Positions 35,641 through 46,923 of a stretch of DNA of 64,000 nucleotides are shown piece after piece (the first letter of the stretch is position 1; each line of letters starts with the position of its first letter). Location of the stretch: positions 1 through 64,000 of the forward strand of contig CAJNOL010000529.1 in assembly GCA_905250125.1 (NCBI GenBank), written 5' to 3'. Made by a program: the position numbers and the translations under genes. Source of the stretch: Rotaria sordida (taxonomy: Eukaryota; Rotifera; Eurotatoria; Philodinida; Philodinidae). The notes beneath the pieces are model-generated. The model was not told where the DNA came from. It saw only the letters and a program-made list of their open reading frames with translations, and did no database searches.

Positions 35641-38339
35641 ATGAATAATTTAACAGATGAACAACGTTATCTACAATTACAAACATTACCTATTAATGAT
35701 CTACAAACATTATTAACATTTGCTGGACAATCACGAACTGGTAAACGACAAGAATTAGTTGATCGTTGTCATGCTTTAATGAAATCATCAATGGTAATAA
35801 GAGAAAAATGTGATGAATTACATAATAAACGTTTTGGACAAGGTGAAAAACCTACAATACCATATCCAAGAGATTCAACAAATACATTACGAACTACACA
35901 TCATCATTTACATTCAAATCAACAACAAAATGTTGAAATACGTTTTGCACCATTTACATTTAATGAAGATTTATGTGTTATTTCACCACCACATGCAATT
36001 GCACCATCAAAACAATCAGCAAATGGAACACAATCATTGGCTAATTTTTATTTTTTATTAACAGCACAACAAGCATCAGGTTTGAAACAAAAACAATGAA
36101 TTTATTAATAAATAAACTTGATTAAATAAGCAAACGATGATTAATAGAGATTACTTTCTTATATAAATTAAAATGAAGAGTTGAAGATTATTAACTAACG
36201 AGGAAACATTTCCAGGTATCTGCCTCATTTTGAACTGATATTTTGTTCTCGAACGTTCCTTGTTGAGTTTTGAATTGTTTGAATATTTTCCATGCATGTG
36301 AAAGTCATTCCAAATGGTTTTTAGTCAAAATTAAAAGGTAAGAGATTGTAAATCTTTTTGAGAGTGAACTTAATAATAAGTAAATTTTATTAGACCTTCC
36401 AACGTTTTTGTTTTCTTCGGTACCATTTCCATTAGGACACAAACTATTCGTCTTCATGATTTTCATATGAAACTGAGTATATACTATTCAGTAGTACAAT
36501 AAATACTTTTATTTCAAGAGAAAATCCTAGTGAAATATCAAGATTTATCATCTGTGAACTTCTTAAAGTTTTAACATGCGGAAAGTTTAGTATAATCTAG
36601 TTATTATTAAGTTCACTTTGAAAAAGATTTACAATCTTCTAACTTTTCACTCGAACAATTCAAAACTCGGCAAGAAACATCCATGGACACAAATTCTTGA
36701 GAGACTTTTCATAGCTCATTAAGACATACTTATTAGCAAAATATTAGCTCAAAAGGATGCAAACACCTGAGAATGTTTTTCTTACGAGTAATGTAAACTC
36801 ATTGAAAACAAACACTGATTATTAGTTCTTCTGTTCAAATCAAAAAGTTTTGAATAATTGATAGTAACACATCATTAGTTGATATACATCGGTCAGATAC
36901 TCTTGATGATCAGCTTTGAATCGAAATGTATTATAGTAAATGAAAAAGATCGACTAATGTTCATAGAAATTGTTCGTCACTTAATACTTATAACTTCATA
37001 TCATATGAATCAGATTCACCGAGAACGCATTAATACATTCAAATATCTTCTATGAAATTCTAAAAAACTAAAGATCGATATTTTCCTTCATTTTTGAATT
37101 ATGTTTCATGAATATTTTTATATTTTTTGTAAAATATAGATGTAGCAACATCAACATTCTATAGTACTGATCAATCGAAAATTGAATATCGAAAACAAAT
37201 CTTACTAAGATTTACAACCATTGGTGGTGATTCAACACACAATGGTATCAATGCTCCCGATAAATTACCACCAAATCTTCATGTTATTGTTAATAGTCGA
37301 GCAGTTCTATTACCTCAACCAAAACCAACAGCAAAACCAAATTCAGATGTTATTCGACCAGGTCTTGGTTTTTTTTTGTTTTGTATATTTTCAAATATTC
37401 AATATTTTCTATGCTATTATTTTAATTTAGGTCGACCAATTGATATAACAGAATATTGTCGCTTATGTCCATTAATATCAAATTTAATTGAAATATCTTG
37501 GTTTACTCAAGATTTATCAGTTCCACCTCCAACATATGTTGCTGCTGTTTTTCTAACTGAACGTAAAACAGTTCCACAATTATTAGCACGTCTTTCTCGC
37601 CCATCAGCTATTCGACCATCAATTGAAACTCAACGTACAATAACACAAATTTTATCAGCTTCACAAACTCCACAAGGAATTGATAATGATCTTGAAGTTG
37701 CATCAACATCACTTCGTTTACCACTTGATTGTCCAGCTATGCGTATACGAATGCGATTACCTGGAAGAGCGGTAACATGTAAACATGTTCATTGTTTTGA
37801 TTTAGAAGGTTATTTACGTATGAATGAAAAAAAACCAAGTAAAGTCTATATAAATAATAAGTCGCTTTTTTCTTTTTTTACTAATAATTTTTTTTTTTTC
37901 GTTTTATCTAAGCTTGGCTTTGCCCTGTATGCAATAAACAAGCATTATATACAGATTTATTTGTTGATCAATTTTTTATTGATATTATTGGTAAATGTTC
38001 ATCTGATGCTAAAGCTATTGAATATGAAACTAATGGACAATGGAAAGCTGTTGGAGAAGAAAAATTATCTCGACGAGCACAACGAGAAAGAGAAGCTTAT
38101 AAAGCAGCACAAGCAGCAAAAAATACGAATGGAAAATCAACTGCAGATATTGATCATTCAGGTGATGATGATTCAAATGATGAACGAGCACTTACAAGTA
38201 AGTTAAATTAACAAAACAATAAATGAATTAAATAATATTTTCTCATTTTCTTTTATTTTTAATAGAATCGACTGAACGCCCGACTACAACCAATAATGCC
38301 CAAGATGACATTCCTATTATTGAGCTAGATGATGATTAA
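35641..38339 (+). CDS. PIAS-family SUMO E3 ligase, copy 2 (SAP, PINIT, SP-RING)
   Basis: Exons 35641-36079, 37140-37361, 37431-37838, 37913-38197 and 38266-38339 give 475 residues in consistent phase. SAP domain at about residues 11-46 (LPINDLQTLLTFAGQ, GKRQELVDRCHALM), a DNA-binding fold typical of PIAS. PINIT at about 100-280 with LPPNLHVIVNSRAVLLPQPK and RPIDITEYCRLCPL. SP-RING from Cys321: CPAMRIRMRLPGRAVTCKHV, HCFDLEGYLRMNEKKPTWLC, PVCNKQALYTDLFVD; the NEKKPTW motif is nearly identical to animal PIAS proteins. The tail has a Lys/Arg/Ala-rich helix and ends IPIIELDDD, a SUMO-interacting motif abutting the stop. The first intron (36080-37139) contains an inverted-repeat element. It ends 140 bp from a convergent gene. 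Confidence 0.93.
36249..36700. repeat. Degraded inverted-repeat (foldback-like) element in the PIAS2 intron
   Basis: GTTGAGTTTTGAATTGTT on the left (about 36262-36282) and GATTGTAAATCTTTTTGAGA...GTGAACTTAATAATAA (about 36344-36380) have complements on the right: TTATTATTAAGTTCACTTTG...AAAGATTTACAATCTT (about 36601-36640) and AACAATTCAAAACTCGGC (about 36655-36672). The arms differ by insertions between the two matched blocks. No coding capacity. Confidence 0.6.
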
Positions 38340-38479
38340 TAATTGTTTTTCTTTTTCTTCTTTTTTTTTATTCTATTTCTCTCGTGCGCTCTGTGTGAAT
38401 GTACAGTTGAAACAATAAATTATGCACACACATGAATACGTATAAAAAAAAGAAAAGAAAACAGAACGTCTATTTTGTC

Positions 38480-39192
38480 TTAATAGGCTACACGACGTAA
38501 TTCCATAGAATTTGGATCGTTTGAAGGTTTATTTTGTATTCGTAAATTTTTACGGGATTTCGAGTAACATATATATATACCAGTAACAATAACAAGTAAT
38601 CCAATAGCTACTAAACCACCAGCAATACTACCGACAATAATCCACGTAGGATTAGGTGGTGCTATGAAAGATAAGAATAGATTGAATAAACGATTATATT
38701 ATAGAAGATTCTCACGTGTAGGACTTGTATAGTCTGTTGTTGGAGTAGCTGTTGTTGATGTCAATCCGACTGTAGGTAACGATTGCTCTTCTGTACATGA
38801 AATAATCGATGTTTCAGTATTCATCATATTTGTGAAAATCATTTAATATTATTTGCTTACCAGCATCCTTAAAAAAGAATTCATATCTTAGAAAAATTCA
38901 ACAGGATTAGATTTCATCTTTACATCATGATAGATCATTATTTTAGGTTCATTCGGAGTCAAACTTTTAATCATAAAAGAGTCTTATAATGGAAATTACC
39001 TTGCGAAATCTTTAATCATAGCATTATCATAATGGTAAACAGAATGTTTCGGATAAAACTTAACAGTTTTTGAATCATCATTGTTTATAAACATTCTAAC
39101 TAGTCTTTACTAACAGATCCATGGAAAGATTGTTCTTTATCAATATTAATTTCTCTGTTTTTCCAAAGCAAAAATCAGTTACAAACATTATT
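38480..39192 (-). CDS. Single-pass membrane protein with Thr/Pro stalk, 5' end unresolved
   Basis: Five minus-strand exons fit in phase: 39192-39115, 39095-39000, 38886-38861, 38790-38716 and 38661-38480. They encode an extracellular part (IMFVTDFCFGKTEKLILIKN, FINNDDSKTVKFYPKHSVYH, MIKDFARYEFFFKDAEEQS), a Thr/Pro-rich mucin-like stalk (TSTTATPTTDYTSPTPPP), one transmembrane helix (WIIVGSIAGGLVAIGLLVIV) and a basic cytoplasmic tail ending NSMELRRVAY. The start is not found. A further open 41-nt segment with splice signals at 39442-39402 may precede these exons, but no signal peptide could be joined. The last two exons and the transmembrane helix are the firmest part. The family is not recognised. 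It is convergent with the PIAS copy 2 gene. Confidence 0.6.
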
Positions 39193-39442
39193 CTTAGTTA
39201 CATCGTTAAAATAAATATCAAATTTAAAAAACTTATTCGTTTAGAGTAAAACACATCATTAATTCCGATAACCTTATTTCATGAAAAACAAACTTTCTAT
39301 ATAGTTCTTTTCTATAACAAAAGCTCCTTTTTTTTTGGTTACACCTACAATGTCCAAGGCTCATTAGTCAACTACGAGTTTCTTTTTTTTAATGTACTCA
39401 CAATTGCATTTTGACCTTGTGCATATATAATGATAAATCCCA

Positions 39443-41132
39443 CTAAAAAAAATGGTATTATAAATAAATAATTGAAGTAATATATTCAATTTAAACGTAT
39501 ACAAATTAGGATCCATTGTAAATAGAAGATTTGCATTGATTCGGCTACCTGATAAATATTTTCATACAACAAATAACCTACGTTTGCTTTCTATGTGAGC
39601 AGCATGATGATAAAAGATAACAGAAAAAAAAATGTGTTGCATAGCGACAGATATGATAATAGTTTGTCAAAGCAAACACAAACATCTATCTTCACTTCGA
39701 AATATTAATATTAGCTGATACTTTGGATGATTCTTTTTTTTTTTGTATTTAAACATATTATAATCCTAAACTGTTGATATTATCATTTTCGAGATTTATC
39801 AATGATTTTATTGTGTATTATTTATATCAATCATTTTAATCAATAAATCATTTGGAAAAATTCTATTTACTGTAAAAACTTAGAGTGTTGTCAAAGTAGT
39901 CTTGTATAAAAATATGTTCTATATTTTCTTTTCTGGACTTAAATACTATGTAGCATCTTTTTATAAAAAAAGAAGAGATAACTATTTTGGAACAACAGAA
40001 TATAAAAATATTCGTTTACCTTCAACATTTTTTATCTTAATTTTATTATGGTCCGATGTAAAACAAATACTGACATCTACCACTTTTCAGTATATGATCA
40101 CCTTTAAACGATAGAAAAATTTAAAAAAATAAACATTATTTCTTCAGATTTTTCACGTCTTCGAAAAAAAAAACGATTTCAATTGATATTACTATTGAAT
40201 AATTACTTTGCTACTATTATAGGTTTTTTTTTCGAGTAAAAAAATAACGCTTTATATAAAAAACTTCTTAAATAGTTTACTTATAACTATTTAACCAGGT
40301 ATTTCAAGTGAACTTTAGTACTTACTAATGAAATCGCAATCATGGTTTTCTACATAGGATGCTTTCTTCGATCTTGTAATGAAATGACGCTGATGTATGA
40401 TATAATCAAAATGTTGTTATTTTTATCTTCGTTAACCATCTCCATCAGAATTAATTTTAATATAAATATGTAATAATCTGTGCACCTAATAATTTCCATT
40501 TTAGAAGGGACTTCTAGTTCATATGTTGGATATATCAGAGAAACATATACTCATTTTGTAGTGATTTACAATTGGCTATAAAGTATCTTACGTCTTTTTT
40601 GTTGTATTGGTTTAGCTTATTCGTCTGAATTGAAAGCTTTTATTAAGAAAAAACAAAGATTTGTTCTTTTTACTACACGTTTCTCGACGAGTTTCCGTTG
40701 ATTCCTATTAACTGTATCTAAAGTATCTCTTGTTTCAAAAATCATACATTTTTGTTAAATAATCGATTATATAAATAGATATAACAATAATCTATCAATC
40801 TATCAATGATATTATCAGACAAGAGTTTCATAATTGCATGATGATTTATAAGATAACAGTTAACTAGAAATCAGATAATATCATTGTTTATCAAACTTTT
40901 TCAATAAACCATAAATTAGTAGGCATAGATTTCAAGTCTTTCAAATTATTAACTCCTATGTAAAAAAAAGAAACAACAAAAGTCTAAACTAAAGAAAACA
41001 AAAACCTCGAAAGTTTAATAAATTTGATTGCATTGGAAATTATTTGTTTTTAGTTGTAAGATCACGTCAATAATCGATAGAATAATTGAGTAATCTATGT
41101 CATATAATGACAATTGCCAGATCATATAAGTA

Positions 41133-41167
<35 letters not shown>

Positions 41168-41930
41168 TAAATGAAATATTTTGTTCATGACTTTTGAAGA
41201 ATCTATTACAATTAATAAGCTTTGATAAATGACAGTTATTTCTTATAAGACATTCTTCATCTAGATACAGAAACATATCTTTCATCAACATGTGTGAAAG
41301 CCATTAATATCAACATTCAGCAAACATACGACACCATCGAGATCAATGGATATAATTCGATCATGATCGATGATTACATGTAAATCACATTGATGATAAA
41401 ATCTTTGCCCTATTCATAGGATTGCTGTTCTTTTTTTTTTTGTTCTTGTCATTTTCTTGTTTAAGAAAAGGAAACACGTAATATGTCTTGTCCTTGGCAC
41501 CTTTTCAACTTGAACATTGTATTAGCTGGTAGACAAAAAGAAAAAGAAGGGAACAAAAGTTGTTCATCTTTTTTTTCCTTTCTTTTTCATCTTTTTTTTT
41601 AGCTTATAGTTCGATCGCAGATAAAAATTTGTCTTGCTGCTCTTATTGCTTGACAAAGCAATTCCGTTTTTTCTTTCTCTTGCTTTCTTACAGACGCTCA
41701 TGTTCAGCCACTCCTTAAACTAAATGACTATTCTCTCCCTCTCTCTCACTTGCATACACAGGCATACTCTCTTCTCTTTCATCGTATCCATGTAGAGGAG
41801 AAATATAGACACATAGAGAAAAAAAAAACGACGACGAAGAAAAAAAAAAAAGTTCATTAAATAAGACTAAGCACAGAAATAACGACAAGAATTGCTGTTG
41901 TATTTCTTTCATCTTTATTTTGACTCATAC
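39443..41930. other. Intergenic stretch with (ATT)n microsatellite
   Basis: About 2.5 kb of AT-rich sequence with no supported gene. It holds an (ATT)n run at about 41135-41164 and pyrimidine-rich runs near 41560-41780. Missing 5' exons of the minus-strand membrane-protein gene could lie at the left edge. Confidence 0.4.
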
Positions 41931-41935
41931 AGAAG

Positions 41936-43450
41936 ATGACTTCACACAAATCTTCCTATCAAGTTGTTGCTGAAGCTGAAACATTACTTATTTATGGAAT
42001 ATTTCTATTTTTAACTGGTTTAGTACAAATTGGAGTAGCTATTGGTCATCGATTTATTATTGAAAAACATAATAACCATAATGATAATATAAATTTTGCT
42101 CATTTTTTTCCGACATCATTTCCTATGGCTGAGATTCATATTTGGTACGTTTATCCATCCGCTTCATTGGTAAGTTTTCTTTTGTAACAAATAAAAAAAA
42201 AAGACGTGATAATCAATGAATCGATCTTCATACAAAGAGCATATCAAAATGTCATATGTGACAATAGTTGAATAATATTGAACATAAATCCTCTTTATCC
42301 TTTTCGTTTTATATCAAATCAAATGATTTCTTTCTTTTTTAAATAAAGCAAACTAAACTTTTTTTTTTCTTTCTAATCGATTAAATTGATTTTTAATATC
42401 AAGAATAAAATGTTTATTTTCATTATCCTATTCAAATATTCATAGAGAATGGAACTATATTTACTCTATTTTAATATTAACGGTAACAATTTCCTTTTCT
42501 TTTTTTTGTTTCTTGGTGGAGATCAAAAACAAGAAGTTTTCAATACAATAGATTAATATATGATATATACATTATAAAATTTATTCTCACTTGTTCAGAT
42601 GTTATTTTCTTTGAATTAAATAAATAATGTACATTTTTCTTTCTCATATCTCATTCAAATTTTCATTTATTTAAATATTTAATAAATACTTTTTTTTGTT
42701 AGACAATGATTCCATGTCTTTGTTGTATCATTTTTGCTATATGCAAACGACGTACTATGGTAAAATTAATTAGAAAAAAAAAATTTTTTTTTTTTTAAAG
42801 AACATATTATATTTAGGCTACTTTAATTTGTATGTCTTCTTTTATAAGTTTTATTTCATCGTCAGTTTATATTGGTCTTCTTATTATTCATACACTTGAA
42901 TATTGGCAAACAATTGAATCTCATCGTTTGCAATCTCTTCTATCAACTACGATATCAACATCTACGTCAACAATGTAAATTTTTTCTCCTATTTACTCAG
43001 GATTTTTCTTTATTGTCTTCAATTATTATATAGACGCCTTTTTGTGTCATTTGATGAACCAGCAAGTTTTGCTAATTTAGCACTACTTATCACATTTACA
43101 TTAGCACTTGTTCAAGCATTGTTATCAATGATTGGTGCAGTTATATCTTGTCTTTGGTCACCATGTTGTATTAATTCATCACGAAATTATACACCAATAG
43201 CAACTAATTCCCATTATGCTCAAACAACATCACATCGATTCGAAGTATATTTCAATAATATAATTCTTTTTTATTTTTTGTCTTATGTCTCTTTATTTAG
43301 AATCCTCAATTATCAACACTACGAAGTGTAAAACGCCAGCAGCATCAAGAAACTCATCAATTTCTCACAAGAAATGAATCTCAAGATCCAGTGATAAATG
43401 GTTTTCTTCATAAAAATCTACCTACTCGTAATAACTATGATAATGTTTAA
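41936..43450 (+). CDS. Four-transmembrane protein of unknown family
   Basis: Exons 41936-42169, 42703-42759, 42817-42974, 43034-43244 and 43301-43450 give 269 residues in consistent phase. Hydrophobic helices: TM1 LLIYGIFLFLTGLVQIGVAI, TM2 around YPSASLTMIPCLCCIIFAIC, TM3 LICMSSFISFISSSVYIGLL, TM4 LALLITFTLALVQALLSMIG. Both ends are predicted cytoplasmic; the C-terminal tail is hydrophilic and ends TRNNYDNV. A cluster of Cys residues follows TM4 (ISCLWSPCC). The layout resembles MS4A/CD20-like or MARVEL-type tetraspans, but I cannot assign it. The start is supported by a CATACAG acceptor 3 nt before the ATG. The TM2 and TM3 exons are small and the first intron (533 bp) holds nothing recognised. 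Confidence 0.75.
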
Positions 43451-46400
43451 ATGCATTGTATATTTGTCCTTGTAAATATATATTGTCATTGCTATTTTAT
43501 CCGTCTACATATTTTTTTTTTCTTAAGGGAAAAAAAAGAGCATTTATTTGTCATTCAGTACAATCGGAGCAGTAATAAAATTGTTCACAAAGTGTTTTTT
43601 CGATCAAATAAGTACCAGTGAATATTGAATTCACGATTACAAGGAATAGCAAAAAAAAAAAAGAAACAAATTTTTATTATTATTTTCTTTGTTATTTAAA
43701 AAAGTGTGCGACATAAATTTTTCTTTCATTAAGTGTATTTATGCTAAGATAATTTTCTTTTATTTTCATGAAATAATTTATAAATTAAACAAAGAAAAAG
43801 CACTTACGCATAAATAAATAATATTCAATTTTTTAAATGAAATGTTCTATTTTTGTATAAAAATAGAAAACATAACAAATACTATTTGATTATTCTATAT
43901 TAATAATTCACAGAAATTACTATAACATTTATTTTTATCTATAAAAAGAAATAATGTTAATTTTTTGAATAAACTATATATTTGTTCAACTAAATTTTGT
44001 ATGCCAAAGACAATTAAACATTCATTTATATGCTTTTCTTTTTTTACTAGACGAAGATATTCATGAATCGTTGAGCCATGAAATTACATATTCTTTTGGT
44101 CAAGACCTGGATCAAACTATTTCTGTTAGATCAAGTGGATGGGATTAAGTAACCTAGTTATTAATGAATCGAAATAAGCATGAGAAGTTTATCGACTTGG
44201 AAAATGTATTTTATAATATTTACTGAAGGAACTGAGTTAATTTATAGACTTGATTAATATACGATATTAAAGTCTAAACTCACATGATAATAAAAAATGT
44301 GTCAATGTCATATTTGTGCGGATTCAAAAAGATGTTAATTGAATCTACAAAAATACTCTAATCTGTATATTATATATCAAAAAAAAAAAACAAACTTAAA
44401 TTTCAATTAGAAAAAAAATTCAGTTGATTTTGCTATAGAATTTTTATCATTTATTTTATTATGTTTTCCAATAATTGCATGCCTATATAGTTTTAATATC
44501 TAAATCTGGTTGACTCTTTTCTATTTCCTGTAAAAAGTTTTTTTCACTTTCCATTCAAGTGATTATTGGTACAATTAAGCACAGATTGTTGTTTTTTTCT
44601 ATTAATGGATTTTTTTAAAATGATTTTTATATTACGTATTACAATAGGTGTAAATATTTTGCTAAATGTTTGCATTATTCTTTCTTTTTTTATTTATTTA
44701 TGACTAAATCAAAGCTTCTATGTTTAAGAAAAAAATTTTCTTCTACAAAATTGACAAAAATAAATCTTTTCATTTTTTTCCGATATATTTTTTCACTATC
44801 CTTTATATAGTGCCGTTTGTCTTTTTTTTTGTTTTATTGATAAACAAGTAAATGTAGATAGAAAACGAGATCATCTACATATGTAGGTTAATAACCCAAC
44901 ATGATTTTTCTTTTATATTTATCTATTTTTGTATGTCTTTTGCCTATCGGTCTCATTTGATATCTGTAACTTGAGGTCATCGAATTCGTAGTTAAATGAT
45001 GACACTCATGTTTGGTAAGGCGGAAAGAAATCAGTTATGCGAACAAGCACGTTCCATGTTTGTCGTCATCCTTTTTTTTTTTACTAATTTATTCTCTTAG
45101 AAGTTTTTTTTCTTCTTTTTCTAATGCTTGCTTCTGTTTTTTATTAAGCATGACGCATGCAGATAGATATAAAAAGGCACAGCACTTTACAAGTTTCTGG
45201 GAAATAATAATTATTATAATAGATAGATAGTAACATCTTTTTCTTTTTTTTTTTGTTCTTAGCTTTTCTTTTCATTTTTTGTGATGGTTGCATGTTCATT
45301 TAAAAAAAGAAGGATTTTTCATGCGATCTTAGTTCTTTCGCAAGTGCTTGAGATTATATGTGTGTGATGAGAAGTATGGAATAGAGACAGGAGGAAAACA
45401 GCAATAAACATCCTTCTTCTCATCACCATCATCTAATTTCATTGCATCGGACATGTAGATAGAAACAAATAATGAGACTATGAAAAGTAAAATAAGAATA
45501 GAAGAAACTAGATATTTATAATTATATCGATTATCAAATAAATTTGTTATTTTATTTCTTTTATTTTTTGATATTCTCTAATTGTAATTTTGTTAGAATT
45601 TAATCTTTTATTTTAAATAATTACATAGAGAAAAACAAAAGACATCTTAGTTTATTTATATAATAAATGAAATTCTCTCTTGTTCTGTTTTCTCATTCGA
45701 TATACTACTACTACTACAGTTGATTAATCAAGTGAGTCTGTCTTAAGGTATTTGTCTTTCTTTATCTGAGTTTGCTTTTCAATAAACTATAAGAACATAT
45801 AGAATTGATTCAAATTCATCAACAAGTGCCATAATAGATATAGATGAATGAATAAATAATAAAAAGAAGGGATATTTATAGCTAAAAGGTTGTTCTTCGC
45901 TATTTTGACAATGTCATTATAGCCTAGATCAATCACTCATGAGAATCCGACCATATCCAGATAGTTCCAGAATCGTGAGGAAATTTTTCTTCAACTTTTT
46001 AAATAATACATGTATTGAGATAAGAAATATCATAGATTCTTATTTAGTTCACTTCGTCACTCTATGTGAGTTGTTGTTTCCTAAAAATACTTTCATTAAA
46101 TTATGATTGATTAGTGTCGATAGATTCATAATAAATAAGTATTGAATAAAAATTATAATTAGACAGTGTACTAGAAATAAGAGATCAACTACGTAGTGAT
46201 CTACGGAATATATACTATATTGTGTTCTAATTTTTTGGACAAGAATCATCAGACATTCTTTTTTTGCTTTATATGCACATTGATGCGCTGTGGTCTATAT
46301 CCGGCTTCTATGAAAAAAAAAGAAGCATGCCTAGGTCAAAAATCTTTTATTCAGAATACTTGCTTTTTCTCTCTATTGCATTTGTTTGTAGTGACGTCAA

Positions 46401-46907
46401 ATTATGCACAAACATGCCTAGCATTTTATGCATAACAATTAGAGCATAGAAATACTAGATCTTTTTTTTTTTTCTTATATCCGAATGATTGTTGGTTTTT
46501 TTTTCTTTTATATTGTTTATGCATTGAATAATCTATGAAAATTATATATGCTTGAAGTTAGTTCTTTCAATTGACAGAACCAATAGTTGCTTGTCTTTAA
46601 CTATTCATCAATCTATTCTAAGCTATTATAGATAGGTTAATAGATTTATAAGAAAAGAAAAATAGATCCAGGTATTAATTTAATACTTTATATTTATTAC
46701 AGGGTTATTTTTCTTTGAACTATCAAGTGACATAATGATGCATTTCTTGTTTTTTTCTTTTCCGTTAGCCTTCATTAAATCGGTTGTAACATAATAACAA
46801 GTGACATATAGTATGACATATTTAACTAAATAAATATGTAAGTATCACAATATTTCTATTATACATATTTAATATTATTATAGTTTATTAATTAATGAAT
46901 TATTTTT
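43451..46907. other. Long intergenic stretch without a recognised gene
   Basis: About 3.4 kb of AT-rich sequence with many T-runs. An open segment at about 44053-44146 (DEDIHESLSHEITYSFGQDL...) follows a TAG acceptor-like site, but its phase does not fit the preceding gene and it is short enough to be chance. Nothing else supported. Confidence 0.4.
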
Positions 46908-46909
46908 AG
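46908..46909 (+). promoter_or_regulatory. Splice acceptor 14 nt upstream of the K2P start codon
   Basis: TATTTTTAG precedes ATCATTAGATTCTA and then ATG. The T-rich tract and AG suggest either a 5' UTR intron or a spliced-leader trans-splice site. The same arrangement occurs before four other genes in the window. Confidence 0.45.
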
Positions 46910-46923
46910 ATCATTAGATTCTA

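Noticed and set aside
39902-40114. 70-codon frame MYKNMFYIFFSGLKYY...
   Set aside because: Short, AT-driven, no splice or family support.
44053-44146. Possible extra terminal exon of the four-TM gene (DEDIHESLSH...)
   Set aside because: An acceptor-like TAG precedes it, but the phase does not fit the preceding exon and the gene already has a good last exon.
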